A stretch of 64,000 nt of DNA from Allobogoriella deserti (GCF_042680605.1 NZ_JBHUEE010000010.1:1-64000), one strand, 5' to 3'. Numbered from the stretch's first letter, positions 1 to 9,037 are shown. Notes: generated by a model not told the origin, from the sequence alone. Translations and numbers: made by a program.

Positions 1-929
1 GCGGATGGCTCTCACCAGCCAACGGCCAACTCCTCGATGAAGCCCTCCGCGCCCGGATGGGCACCCCCTCGGCGAACGACCCCCGCACCCAGACCCAACG
101 CCGCGCGAACGCCCTGACCGGCCTGGCCCACCTCGCCCTGGACTCCGGCACCCTCAAACCCGGCGCACGCATCCGCCCCCACCTCGCCGTCCACGTCTCC
201 CACGAGACCCTCACCCACCTCATCCAAGCCACCCACCCCACCGCCACCGACGCGACCGACCAAGCAGGCGGGCCCGACGGGGCGCAGGGGCCGGACGAGA
301 CGACCGGGTCGGGTCAACCGGGCCGGTGGACCGAGCCGGCCCGGTCAGCCCTCGTCCCCGCCAGCCAGGAAACCGCCTACAGACCGGGCCAGAGCCCCAG
401 CCACAGACCCGGCCACAGCCCCGGCCAGAGACCCGGCCACAGACCCGGCAAAGCCTCCGGCGGCGTGGCCGACGGGATCATCATCCCCGCCAGCGTGGAC
501 AACACCGTCATGACCGGGACCGAACCAGCCACCCTGACCGACGGCACCCCGATCAGTCCCCGTCAACTCGCCCGGCTCGCCTGTCAGTCCCAACTCCACC
601 GCGTCATCTTCGGCCCCGACAGCGAAATACTGGACTCCGGCCGCGAAGAACGCCTCTTCACCCCGGGCCAGACCCGCGCGATCATCGCCCGCGACCGACA
701 CTGCGTCTTCCCGGACTGCAACGCCCCGCCCGGCGAAGGCGAGATCCACCACAGCCTGTGGTGGTACGACCAATACGGCCCCACCCGCATCGACCTCGGA
801 CTCCTGGTCTGCTGGCACCACCACGACCACATCCACGCCCACGACATCACCATCACCCGCCGCAACGACCAATGGATCTTCACCCGAGCCGACGGCACCG
901 AAATCAAACCCACCCGACCACCCACCTGA
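1..929 (+). CDS. DUF222 / HNH endonuclease family protein, 5'-truncated by window edge
   Basis: The frame is already open at base 3, so the start lies upstream of the window. The visible part opens with the end of a DUF222 domain (ALRARMGTPS, QRRANAL). A Pro/Gly/Arg/His-rich linker at about 370-455 follows, made of degenerate copies of RPGHSPGQ-like units. A C-terminal HNH nuclease domain ends the protein: CVFPDC, EIHHSLWWYD and CWHHHDHIHAHD carry the paired Cys and His residues of the metal-binding fold. DUF222-HNH proteins are multicopy in Micrococcales and often mobile-like; their role is unproven. The downstream 95 bases to the next gene hold nothing I recognise. Confidence 0.85.
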   Translation, partial: GWLSPANGQLLDEALRARMGTPSANDPRTQTQRRANALTGLAHLALDSGTLKPGARIRPHLAVHVSHETLTHLIQATHPTATDATDQAGGPDGAQGPDETTGSGQPGRWTEPARSALVPASQETAYRPGQSPSHRPGHSPGQRPGHRPGKASGGVADGIIIPASVDNTVMTGTEPATLTDGTPISPRQLARLACQSQLHRVIFGPDSEILDSGREERLFTPGQTRAIIARDRHCVFPDCNAPPGEGEIHHSLWWYDQYGPTRIDLGLLVCWHHHDHIHAHDITITRRNDQWIFTRADGTEIKPTRPPT

Positions 930-1024
930 ACACCGAGGCACTATCGCGCGAGCGCGCCGGAACGCGGGAGCACCGGAGCGCCGGCCCCTGCCGAGTCGTG
1001 GGCGCTGGCTGCCGCAGCCGTGGG

Positions 1025-2668
1025 TCAGATGTTCACGTCACCGCAGAGGTGGACGTGGACGCCCAGGGCGTCGAACACGGCGGCCTTGGCCACGAGCGCC
1101 TTGTCGGCCGTCTCCGCATCCGGTGCGTAGACGACCTGGGCGTGATTGGCCTGATGGCGGGCCATGAACTGATCGCGGTCGATGCCGTGCAGGACGACGT
1201 GCGCGATCGGCCACTCCGGGTTCGTCGCCTCCTTGCGGCGGCGGGTCTCCTCCTCCGGCAGGTCGACCACGCTCGCGCGTCCGATGTCCACGTGGAGCTC
1301 GCCGTCGGCGATGAACACCCGGGACCAGACAATCTCCCCGGGCCGTGACACGCCGTTGATCGTCGATCCGCCTGCGGGGAAGAACACCGGGTCCTGGCGC
1401 CACCCCTCGGCCCCCTCGTAGCCGCCTCTCAACTGCGAGGCGGGGACGGAACCGGAGATCTCGTAGACCCAGACGAACTCGCCGTCGTACTCCTCGCCCC
1501 ATCGCACGTCGTGCAGGGTGGTCGCCGGGTCGAGCCCCATCGCCGTCCAGACTCGGTTGGTCACCAGCGCGTCCACGGCCACGCCCTCGTCCACCTCGTT
1601 GAAGTGGGGGAGCGGTGCACCGTCGTACAGCACCCGTGAGCCGTCCCGGCTGGTCACCGGCGGACGGGCGACGTTGTTGAGCAGGCCTTCCGCCAGGTCG
1701 GAGGCCGGGCAGATGTTCTTCAGTCCCTGCTGGTACTGGATTCCCACCGCGTCGAGACCGAAGTCGTCGGCCAGTCGTAGCGCGGAGATGTACATCTTGT
1801 ACTGCCACCGCAGTTGCTCCTCGGTGAGCTCGGTGGCCTCGTCGGTGCCGAGACGGAACGTCATGCCGGCGTCCCGGAGCCAAGCACCCACGGCGTCGGC
1901 CTCCTCGTCCGGTACGGTCTGCATCTGGGCCCACAGCTCGGACTGGGACAGCCGTTCCTTGTAGATGCCCAGCGGATTGAGCATCTCGTCGTCGATGATG
2001 GCGTTGTACATGCCCATGCAGCCTTCGTCGAAGACGCCGATGATCGCCTTCTCGGACTGCAGTTGCTCCGCCACGGCCACACCGAGACGCGTCTCCTCGC
2101 TCTGCGGCAACGCGGGCAGGTCCCGCACGTGCGAGGTGTCGTGCTCGATGCTTCCGGTCTCGAGCCAGGTCCGGAGGTTGGCCCGGAACCAGTCGTCGGT
2201 GCCGTCGACCGTCCAGAGCGTCGAGTACCGGATACCGGCCTTGGTCATCGAGGCGTTGAGGTTCAACAGTCCCACCAGGCCCGGCCAGTCCGGCGCGAAG
2301 TTCGCGACGGTCAGGATCGGCCCGCGGTGGCTGCGGAGCCCGGCCAGCACATGGTGGGAGTACTGCCAGTTGGCGATGGCGACCACGAGCGGCGCGTCCC
2401 GTGGGATCTGCTTGAAGACCTCCAGGCCCATGCGCTGGGACCGGACGAAGCCGTGATCGGTCGGTTCGAAGGCCCGGACGACGTCCCACCCGGCCTGGCG
2501 GAGCTGCTCGGACACGATGGACTCGAGCTCGAGCTGCAGGGGCCAGGCGGCGGTGTTGGCGGACTCGCGGAGGTCGCCGCTGGTGGTCAGGTACACGGTC
2601 TTGGCCGGCGCGTCCGGAGGCTGGACCGGCGTCGGAATGTCATACGTCGTGGCGTGAGTTGGAGACAT
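1025..2668 (-). CDS. L-fucose/L-arabinose isomerase-like protein
   Basis: This 547-residue protein has the look of the COG2407 family (L-fucose isomerase and relatives). It has an N-terminal Rossmann-like part with VVAIANWQYSHH, a central FDEGCMGMYNAIIDDE segment, and a C-terminal part with FMARHQANHAQVVYA, which resembles the MARHPANH region of FucI. Its likely role is ketose/aldose interconversion in the cytoplasm. The actual sugar cannot be read from the sequence. It is divergently transcribed from the propeller protein at 2734. The 65-bp gap carries a LacI-type site that recurs upstream of the sugar ABC genes, so the whole block is probably one sugar regulon. I am sure of the family, not of the substrate. 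Confidence 0.65.
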   Translation of the reverse strand: MSPTHATTYDIPTPVQPPDAPAKTVYLTTSGDLRESANTAAWPLQLELESIVSEQLRQAGWDVVRAFEPTDHGFVRSQRMGLEVFKQIPRDAPLVVAIANWQYSHHVLAGLRSHRGPILTVANFAPDWPGLVGLLNLNASMTKAGIRYSTLWTVDGTDDWFRANLRTWLETGSIEHDTSHVRDLPALPQSEETRLGVAVAEQLQSEKAIIGVFDEGCMGMYNAIIDDEMLNPLGIYKERLSQSELWAQMQTVPDEEADAVGAWLRDAGMTFRLGTDEATELTEEQLRWQYKMYISALRLADDFGLDAVGIQYQQGLKNICPASDLAEGLLNNVARPPVTSRDGSRVLYDGAPLPHFNEVDEGVAVDALVTNRVWTAMGLDPATTLHDVRWGEEYDGEFVWVYEISGSVPASQLRGGYEGAEGWRQDPVFFPAGGSTINGVSRPGEIVWSRVFIADGELHVDIGRASVVDLPEEETRRRKEATNPEWPIAHVVLHGIDRDQFMARHQANHAQVVYAPDAETADKALVAKAAVFDALGVHVHLCGDVNI

Positions 2669-2686
2669 GTCCTCGAGCCAATCAGA

Positions 2687-2694
2687 AAACGATT
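2687..2694. promoter_or_regulatory. Putative LacI-family operator core (AAACGATT)
   Basis: The divergent intergenic region contains AGAAAACGATTACTCT (2684-2699). Its reverse complement shares the core AATCGTTT with the site at 4701 upstream of the sugar-binding protein gene. This is the type of half-palindromic core bound by LacI-family repressors. No LacI gene is in the window, so the regulator would be encoded elsewhere. Confidence 0.45.
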
Positions 2695-2733
2695 ACTCTC
2701 ACAAGTACCTGACCCCTGTGCGACGAGGATGTC

Positions 2734-4506
2734 ATGACAGAACACACCGAACCGAGACAGACCAGCGGTAGTTCCCGCCCCGTGGGTCACGGCGACCACG
2801 CCGACGCTGTCGAACCCGCCGCCGACCCGGCCCGCGCCACACATGCCCCAGGGGACTACCCCGAGATGTCCGACTTCTTCGCCACGGTCCGGATCGATGA
2901 AGGTGCCTCGATCCGAACCGACAGCGACGGCGACCTGTGGCCTACCACCTGGGCTGACGACGGTCATCTCTACACCGCCAACGGCGACGGCGCCGGATTC
3001 TCCGACGGTGAGTACACCGACATCGTCGTCAGCCGCATCGAGGGCACCCCGGCGTCCGGGATCACCGGTGAGCGCCTCGCCTCCGGACGTGACGTGGCCC
3101 CGATCTGGGGCGATCCCGCGATGGTGAACTCCAAACCGACCGGCATCGTCGCGGTCGACGGCAACGGTGACGGCCGCGACGAGCTGTACCTCGCCGTTCA
3201 GGACCTCGCCTGCACCCCCGACCGCATCTTCGACGAGGCGCCCGCGGCCGGCGTCGTCGCGTCCGAGGACTACGGGCGAACCTGGCGCGCGCCGGACGGG
3301 CCGATGTTCACCGACCACACCTTCACCACGGTGATGTTCCTCGACTTCGGTCGATCCCAGGAGCACGCGCGCGTCCTCGGAACGGACGGGACGGAAGGCG
3401 AGGGGTACGTGTACGCCTACGGTCTCGACGGCAACTGGCGCACCTCGCACAAAGGCATCGTCCCCGACCCGCAGGAGCTGTTCCTCGCGCGCGTCCGTGC
3501 GGACAGAGTGCTCAGACGCGAGGCGTGGGAGTTCTACTGCGGCCGCAACGACGACGGGACGCCGCGCTGGCATCGGGACATCGGCGCAAAACGGCCGGTG
3601 CTGACCGATCGCCGCCGCCCGTACGCCCCGCACCCTGACGCCGTCACCGTGCCCCGGTCACCAGAGGGGCCGTCGGTCATCGCCCAGGGCGGAATCGTCT
3701 ACAACGCGCCGCTACGACGCTACCTGTACAGCTCGTGGAGCGAGTTCACCCTCGAGCTCTACGAGGCCCCGGCGCCTTGGGGGCCGTGGCGGCACGTCGC
3801 CTCGCACGATTTCGGCCCATTCCCCTGGACGGGCCCACTCGCCGATCACCCGCGTCATGGCGGCTACGGCACGACCATCCCGGCCAAGTTCATCAGTGCC
3901 GACGGTCAGGACATGTGGTTGCAGTCGAACTGGTTCGTGCGCGCCTCCAGCTACCACGGCAGTGCGTACCACTACTCGCTGCGACACATCCGCCTCGCGA
4001 TCCGGGACGACGCGCCCGCCTCGAACACGGTCGACCCCGCGGCCAACCTCGCTCGCGAGACGGGCGCGGTGCCGATCGCCTCCACCACCCGCTCCGGCCA
4101 CCCGGAGGTGCTCACCGACGGCGCGACCGACCGGGCAGAGGACAGCTGGAACGGGTCCGGGAAGCAGCAGGATCACTGGGGCGTGACCTGGCCACGACAC
4201 CACCGCGTCGACACGGTGCGGTGGACCTCCGGACCGCGCGACTACAACGGCGGTTGGTTCGCCCGCCCACCGGCCATCGAGATCCGCTCGGCCGGCCGGT
4301 GGCGGCAGGTGGCCGACCAGGTCATCGACCGGCCCTACGCCACCGACGCCACCTCGACCGGGAGAAGGGCGTACACCGTCCGGTTCGCTCCGGTCGAGGC
4401 GGACGGGATCCGGCTGGTCGGCCCGCCCGGCGGGTGGTCGCGGTACAGCACACTGAGCGAGCTGGAGGTGTACCACAGCGGGGGAGGAGAGCTTCCGGCG
4501 TCGTGA
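2734..4506 (+). CDS. Beta-propeller (DUF4185/GH43-like) protein with C-terminal discoidin-like domain
   Basis: The protein has 590 residues and starts at an ATG preceded by GAGGA. Residues about 45-430 look like a five-bladed propeller of the kind seen in DUF4185 and GH43-like proteins: repeated Asp-box-like turns, DYGRTW, YNAPLRRYLYSSWSEF, ELYEAPAPWGPW. Residues about 440-585 resemble an F5/8 type C (discoidin) carbohydrate-binding domain (DSWNGSG, VDTVRWTSGP, STLSELEVYH). There is no visible signal peptide, which is odd for such an architecture; either the protein is cytoplasmic or the true N-terminus differs. A role in glycan recognition or hydrolysis is inferred from the isomerase and the ABC importer next door. 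Confidence 0.55.
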   Translation: MTEHTEPRQTSGSSRPVGHGDHADAVEPAADPARATHAPGDYPEMSDFFATVRIDEGASIRTDSDGDLWPTTWADDGHLYTANGDGAGFSDGEYTDIVVSRIEGTPASGITGERLASGRDVAPIWGDPAMVNSKPTGIVAVDGNGDGRDELYLAVQDLACTPDRIFDEAPAAGVVASEDYGRTWRAPDGPMFTDHTFTTVMFLDFGRSQEHARVLGTDGTEGEGYVYAYGLDGNWRTSHKGIVPDPQELFLARVRADRVLRREAWEFYCGRNDDGTPRWHRDIGAKRPVLTDRRRPYAPHPDAVTVPRSPEGPSVIAQGGIVYNAPLRRYLYSSWSEFTLELYEAPAPWGPWRHVASHDFGPFPWTGPLADHPRHGGYGTTIPAKFISADGQDMWLQSNWFVRASSYHGSAYHYSLRHIRLAIRDDAPASNTVDPAANLARETGAVPIASTTRSGHPEVLTDGATDRAEDSWNGSGKQQDHWGVTWPRHHRVDTVRWTSGPRDYNGGWFARPPAIEIRSAGRWRQVADQVIDRPYATDATSTGRRAYTVRFAPVEADGIRLVGPPGGWSRYSTLSELEVYHSGGGELPAS

Positions 4507-4523
4507 CGCCGGTCCTTCCGGCG
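4507..4523 (+). terminator. Short GC hairpin just after the propeller gene
   Basis: CGCCGG, a 5-base loop, then CCGGCG begins directly after the stop codon. The stem is only 6 bp and no T-run follows, so it may be a weak terminator or an RNA 3'-end stabiliser. The remaining bases up to 4770 are GC-rich leader sequence plus the operator listed separately. Confidence 0.35.
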
Positions 4524-4700
4524 CCGGGTCGCGTGCGTGGGTCTGTGGCGGAGCGCCTTGACCTCCCTCCGATTCGCCCCGCCGCTGCGGCGAGGAACGG
4601 GGGCCGGTCCGGCACCACCTCGACGTGGCGGCAGGTCACCGTTCGATGACGCTTCGGGCAGGTGACTTGACGAGCATCATCCGCGGCAATACGGTCCAGA

Positions 4701-4708
4701 AATCGTTT
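4701..4708. promoter_or_regulatory. Putative LacI-family operator core (AATCGTTT) upstream of sugar ABC operon
   Basis: AGAAATCGTTTACAC lies about 60 bp before the binding-protein start. It carries the same AATCGTTT core, in opposite orientation, as the site at 2687-2694. The pairing suggests one repressor controls both the isomerase/propeller pair and the importer. Confidence 0.45.
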
Positions 4709-4770
4709 ACACTTCGGGTGTCGACAGGGCGCCCGACAGCTCGTCACGAGCACTCATCGAGGAGGATGGG

Positions 4771-6126
4771 ATGTCCACCATGAACAAGCGCCGCCTCGGC
4801 GGCATCGGAGCAGGTGCCGCCGCGGCGGTGATGGTCCTGACCGCCTGCAGCGGCACGCCCGACGGCGGAGCGGCTGCGGCAGGCGGAGAAGACGCGCCGG
4901 ACGGCGCCACCACGATCCAGTTCTGGCAGACCCAGTACACGGACGAGGAGAACGCCTGGTACGAGGACATCGTCGAGTCGTTCAACGAGTCCCAGGACGA
5001 CGTGCACGTGCGCCTGACCGTCGTCCCGGGCGACGCCTGGGAGCAACGCATGACCGCAGCCCAGGCGGCGGGCAACGCCCCCGACCTCTACACCGCCAAT
5101 TACGGCAACATCCCCGACGCCGCCCGCACCGGTCAGCTGCATCCGCTCGGCGACCTCATCAGCGCCGACGCCTGGTCCGACCTGCAGGAGAACGTCCACG
5201 GCATGGTCACCGTCGACGGCGACGAGTACGCCTACCCGCTGCTCGTCGAGCCCTCCTCAGTGCTGTACTACCGCACCGACCTGTTCGACCAGGCGGGTCT
5301 GGACGGCCCGCCGTCGACCTGGGACGAGCTCGAGGAGTACGCCGAGGCCTTGACCACCGACTCGGTCTTCGGGTTGCGTCTCGCCCAGAACGCCAACGAC
5401 CTGGGCTGGTCCACCTGGGGCTATCAGTACAACGTCGCCGGCCACCTGCCGATCAGTGACGACTGGTCCGAACCGGCGGCGACGGACGAGTACGCGCCGT
5501 TGCTTCAGGCCTTCCAGGACATGTTCGAGGCCGGGTCGCTCCCGCCGGCGGACGGGCTCGGGTACCCGGACGCCGCACCGTTCGGTGACGGCAAGTACGC
5601 GATGATGGCCAACGGCTCCTGGGCCGCGAGCCAGTTGCTCGCCGATTATCCCGAGCTCGTCGAGAACGTCGCCGTCGCCCCTATGCCGACCTTCGACGGC
5701 GGCACGGGCCAGACCACGGCCACGCTCGGCGGCTGGTCGCTCGTCGTCGACGGCCGCTCCGAGAACGCCGAGGCCGCGGCCTCGTTCATCGAGTGGGCCC
5801 TCGCCGGTGACGTGGAGAACGTCCTGCCGTTCTTCGAGGCCACCGCCTATTCCAAGGTCTCACCCCGAGAGTCGGTCGCCCAGGCCATCAGCGAGACCCC
5901 GGAGGTCGCCGAGGTCAACCCGTTCAACGAGGTGATCCAGGAAGAGGTCGTCCCGTACGCCGAGCCCGAGCCGGTCTATCCCTACGCGATCAGTCTCGCC
6001 ATGGGCGAGGCCATCGAGGCAGCCATGCAGGGCACGCCGGTCGAAGAGGCGCTCGCCGAGGCGAACCGCAAGATCCAGACCGAGATCGACAACAACGACC
6101 TCGCCGGCACGGGACCCGGTGCCTGA
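4771..6126 (+). CDS. Carbohydrate ABC transporter substrate-binding lipoprotein
   Basis: This is a 451-residue family 1 extracellular solute-binding protein. The N-terminus is a lipoprotein signal with an LTAC lipobox, so Cys26 should be lipidated and the protein displayed on the outer face of the membrane. An acidic/Ala/Gly linker follows, then a periplasmic-binding fold beginning with TTIQFWQTQYTDEEN, a typical opening for sugar-binding members. GGAGG five bases before the ATG supports the start. It is followed by two permeases and no ATPase, so a shared MsmX/MsiK-type ATPase is probably used. The ligand cannot be assigned, but the neighbouring fucose-isomerase-like gene suggests a deoxy- or pentose-type sugar or an oligosaccharide containing it. 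Confidence 0.9.
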   Translation: MSTMNKRRLGGIGAGAAAAVMVLTACSGTPDGGAAAAGGEDAPDGATTIQFWQTQYTDEENAWYEDIVESFNESQDDVHVRLTVVPGDAWEQRMTAAQAAGNAPDLYTANYGNIPDAARTGQLHPLGDLISADAWSDLQENVHGMVTVDGDEYAYPLLVEPSSVLYYRTDLFDQAGLDGPPSTWDELEEYAEALTTDSVFGLRLAQNANDLGWSTWGYQYNVAGHLPISDDWSEPAATDEYAPLLQAFQDMFEAGSLPPADGLGYPDAAPFGDGKYAMMANGSWAASQLLADYPELVENVAVAPMPTFDGGTGQTTATLGGWSLVVDGRSENAEAAASFIEWALAGDVENVLPFFEATAYSKVSPRESVAQAISETPEVAEVNPFNEVIQEEVVPYAEPEPVYPYAISLAMGEAIEAAMQGTPVEEALAEANRKIQTEIDNNDLAGTGPGA

Positions 6127-6136
6127 GAAGCCGGTC

Positions 6137-6163
6137 GGTGCCGGGCCGCCCGGCCCGGGCACC
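6137..6163 (+). other. Intercistronic hairpin between binding-protein and permease genes
   Basis: GGTGCCGGGCCG pairs with CGGCCCGGGCACC with one bulged G. Stem-loops at this place are a known way to keep binding-protein mRNA more abundant than the permease part, by partial termination or by blocking 3' decay. The role here is inferred from position. Confidence 0.55.
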
Positions 6164-6185
6164 TCGGTCCCGATGAGGTGATGAC

Positions 6186-7145
6186 ATGTCTGCCCTGACG
6201 TCCGAGCCCGCGCCCGCCGGCCGCGCCCCCGCCGTGACGGAGCCGCCGGACCCGCCGGCCGCGAACAAGCCCCGGAAGAAGGACAACCGGACCGCGTTCC
6301 TCATGCTCGCGCCGGCTCTGATCCTGCTGACCACGTTCGTGCTGGTGCCACTGGTGTACGCCTGGTTCGTCAGCTTCCAGCGGTGGAGCTTCTACGAACC
6401 GAGCGTGTTCGTCGGCCTGCGCAACTTCCGCATGGTCCTGGCCGACCCGACCTTCCGTGAATCGATCGTGCGCGGCCTGACCTTCTCCGCCATCTGCGTG
6501 CCTGTCATCCTCGTCATCGCGTTCTGCTTCGCGAACCTCGTCAAGACGATGGGTGCCCGGATGGCCACCGTCCTGAAGGTGAGCATCTACATCCCGACCG
6601 TGATCTCCGGCGTCATCGCCTCGATCATCTTCGTGCTCGTCTACGAGTACCGGCAGGGACTGGCGAACTACCTTCTCAGCTTCCTCGGCGTGGCCGACGT
6701 GCCCTGGCTCGGCTCCGCCAGGACGGCGCTGTACGCCCTGACGCTGCCGCAGATCTGGCTCGCCCTCGGACTGGCCTCGCTCATCATGCTCGCCGGCCTG
6801 CTCGACATCCCCGAGAGCTACTACGAGTCCGCCGAGCTCGAGGGCGCCAACTGGTTCCAGCGCACCGTCTACATCACGATCCCGCTGCTGAAGAACATCA
6901 TCCTCTACCTGCTGGTGACCACCTTCGTGGCCACGATCCAGCAGTACGAGCTGCCGCTGGTGATGACCGACGGCGGGCCGACCCAGTCGACCCTGCTGCC
7001 GAACCTGCTCATCTTCCAGCGATTCACCAGCGACCTGTACCCCGGATACTCGATCGCCGCGGCGCTGCTGCTCTTCCTCGTCCTCGGTGGCCTCTCGGCG
7101 GTCATCTTCCGACTCATCAACTCCGAGAAGGCGGTGGACGGCTGA
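6186..7145 (+). CDS. Sugar ABC transporter permease (MalF/UgpA type)
   Basis: The 319-residue inner-membrane permease has a cytoplasmic N-terminal tail, a first membrane span at about residues 38-60 and five more spans. The EAA loop near residues 215-240 (YYESAELEGANWFQRTVY) would contact the ATPase. GATGAGGTG lies just before the ATG. It is the first of two permeases in the importer operon, and its stop codon overlaps the next start by one base (TGATG), implying translational coupling. Confidence 0.92.
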   Translation: MSALTSEPAPAGRAPAVTEPPDPPAANKPRKKDNRTAFLMLAPALILLTTFVLVPLVYAWFVSFQRWSFYEPSVFVGLRNFRMVLADPTFRESIVRGLTFSAICVPVILVIAFCFANLVKTMGARMATVLKVSIYIPTVISGVIASIIFVLVYEYRQGLANYLLSFLGVADVPWLGSARTALYALTLPQIWLALGLASLIMLAGLLDIPESYYESAELEGANWFQRTVYITIPLLKNIILYLLVTTFVATIQQYELPLVMTDGGPTQSTLLPNLLIFQRFTSDLYPGYSIAAALLLFLVLGGLSAVIFRLINSEKAVDG

Positions 7146-8071
7146 TGACTCTCACCGGACAGACCTCGGTCAAGACGCTCGGCACGGACGCCGTCGCCGC
7201 CGCCTCCGCTGCTGTGCCGTCCCGGCGTCGCCGCCGGTCCGCCCGCAGTACCGGCCCGGCCGGGACGGTGCTGCGATACCTCGCCTCCGCTGTCGTCGTG
7301 CTGGCCGCCCTGCTGCCGCTGGCCTGGATGACGATCTCCGGCTTCAAGGCCCGCGACGAGGTCGTCACCTCGCCCTTCCAGTTCTTCCCGGACATCTGGC
7401 AGCCGCAGAACTACGTCGCGATCCTGCAGGACCCGGCATTCGTGCGGGCTCTCGGGGTGACGTTCACCGGGGCGATCCTGTTCACGGCGCTGAGCCTGAC
7501 GGTGAACTCGATGGCGGCGTACGTCTTCGCCCGGCTGGACTTCGCGTTCAAGCGGACACTGTGGGCGATCGTGCTGGGCACGATGTTCATCCCGCAGATG
7601 GCCATCCTGCTCACGTCGTACATCGTCGTCACGCGGATGGGGATGCTCAACACGCTCGCCGTCCTCGTCATCCCGGGCGCGACGGCGGCCGTGCACATCT
7701 TCTTCATCCGGCAGTTCTACCTGGGGATCCCCACCTCGATCGAGGAGGCGGCGCTGCTGGACGGGGCGAGCCGGTGGCAGATCTTCCTCCGTATCTTCCT
7801 GCCGCTGTCCAAGCCGGTGTTCGTCGTCGTCGGCATCACCTCGTTCCTGGCGTTCTGGAACGCCTACGTCTGGCCGATCATGACCATCACCGAACCCGAC
7901 AGTTCGCTGACGCAGATCCAGCAGTACCTGGCCTCGTTCCGCTCAGAACGTCGCGTCGAGTACGGCATGCTGCTGGCGGGCTCCACGTTGGCCGCGCTGC
8001 CGGTGATCACCCTGTTCCTGATCTTCCAGCGCTACATCATCTCCGGGATCCGCATCTCGGGGATCAAGTAA
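7145..8071 (+). CDS. Sugar ABC transporter permease (MalG/UgpE type)
   Basis: This 308-residue permease carries an Arg-rich cytoplasmic N-terminus, six predicted spans starting near residue 38, and the EAA loop EEAALLDGASRWQIFLRIF. The ending GIRISGIK is a variant of the usual GLTAGAVKG tail of MalG-type permeases. It pairs with the permease at 6186 to form the translocation pore and closes the operon. Confidence 0.92.
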   Translation: MTLTGQTSVKTLGTDAVAAASAAVPSRRRRRSARSTGPAGTVLRYLASAVVVLAALLPLAWMTISGFKARDEVVTSPFQFFPDIWQPQNYVAILQDPAFVRALGVTFTGAILFTALSLTVNSMAAYVFARLDFAFKRTLWAIVLGTMFIPQMAILLTSYIVVTRMGMLNTLAVLVIPGATAAVHIFFIRQFYLGIPTSIEEAALLDGASRWQIFLRIFLPLSKPVFVVVGITSFLAFWNAYVWPIMTITEPDSSLTQIQQYLASFRSERRVEYGMLLAGSTLAALPVITLFLIFQRYIISGIRISGIK

Positions 8072-8116
8072 GCCGCGCTCGTCCGTGGCGCGGGCCAGGC
8101 ACGCGCGCGGCAGGAT

Positions 8117-8566
8117 GTGGGCGTGGCGGGTATGCCGGCAGAAGCGCGGGCGCGTGTCCGGGCCATGGCCATGTGGCTCACGGTGGGCGCCCTCTGCCTC
8201 GGCGTCTTCGTGCTCGTCTACGCCCTCCTCGTCGGCTTCGACCGCGAGCGGACGGCCCCGGTCGCAGCCGTGGCCGGTGAGGGGCGGACCGTCGTGGTGC
8301 GCTACCTCGGCGGTCCGCCCGGCTGCGGCGACCCCGGCCGGATCGAGGTCCGCGAATCGGCCGCGGAGGTGGAGCTGACGGCCTACGTCGTCGTGCGCGA
8401 GGCGACCCGGTACGACCGGCAGTGTCCGGCCGAGGAGGTGCCGATGCTCACCACCGTCCGGCTCGACGAGCCGGTGGGGGACCGGCTCGTCCGGGACGCT
8501 GCACACGACGGCGCCGAGGTACCTGCGGTGGGGTCGGTGCGGGAGCTCACCGAGCCGGAGGGCTGA
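8117..8566 (+). CDS. Small membrane-anchored protein of unknown function
   Basis: The gene encodes 149 residues from a GTG, or 144 from the ATG at 8132. One hydrophobic segment (about residues 20-42, WLTVGALCLGVFVLVYALLV) is followed by a soluble part with two widely spaced Cys (in GPPGCGDPG and RQCPAEE) that could form a disulfide outside the cell. Codon use fits the neighbours, so I believe it is real, but I do not recognise the family. It lies between the sugar importer and the MerR gene and has no clear functional link to either. Confidence 0.6.
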   Translation: MGVAGMPAEARARVRAMAMWLTVGALCLGVFVLVYALLVGFDRERTAPVAAVAGEGRTVVVRYLGGPPGCGDPGRIEVRESAAEVELTAYVVVREATRYDRQCPAEEVPMLTTVRLDEPVGDRLVRDAAHDGAEVPAVGSVRELTEPEG

Positions 8567-8605
8567 GCGTGCGGCCCGACGACGGTCCTCCGGCGTCGAG
8601 GCTCC

Positions 8606-8980
8606 TCACCCGTCCACCAGCTCCCGGTGCTCGGTTCGGGCGAGGAAGCGCCGGATGGTGTCCCGGCTCTTCGACAGGCAGGTGATCCGCGACTCGATCT
8701 CGACCAGCTCGGCGGCGAGCTGCTCGGCGACCGATCGGCTGCAGGTGTGCGCTCGCTCGGCGGAGTCGATCGCCTCGAGGTCCAGGACCGCCCGGACCAG
8801 CCGTGTCGGCATACCGGAGCGGACCAGCAGGGCGACGCGCTCGACGCGCTCGACATCCGCCTCCGAGTACGACCGGTACCCGTTGTCCGTGCGCCGGGCC
8901 GAGAGCAGGCCCTGCTCCTCGTAGTACCGCAGCAGCCGCGGGCTCACACCGGTGCGCCGCGACAGCTCCCCGATCTTCAC
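8606..8980 (-). CDS. MerR-family transcriptional regulator
   Basis: The protein has 124 residues from the GTG at 8980, chosen because GGAGGG precedes it and the MerR fold starts at once (VKIGELSRRTGVSPRLLRYY). Residues 1-70 form the winged helix-turn-helix with the conserved RYYEEQGLL and GYRSYSEADV segments. The rest is a dimerising coiled coil with no extended ligand domain; the only Cys lie near residues 80 and 100. It is divergent from an MFS exporter, with a palindromic operator between them, so it most likely controls that exporter and itself. Confidence 0.9.
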   Translation of the reverse strand: MKIGELSRRTGVSPRLLRYYEEQGLLSARRTDNGYRSYSEADVERVERVALLVRSGMPTRLVRAVLDLEAIDSAERAHTCSRSVAEQLAAELVEIESRITCLSKSRDTIRRFLARTEHRELVDG

Positions 8981-9037
8981 CGCGCCCTCCCTCCTGCCGT
9001 CCCGTCCCGGTCGCGGGTCCGGTCCGACCACTTGACC

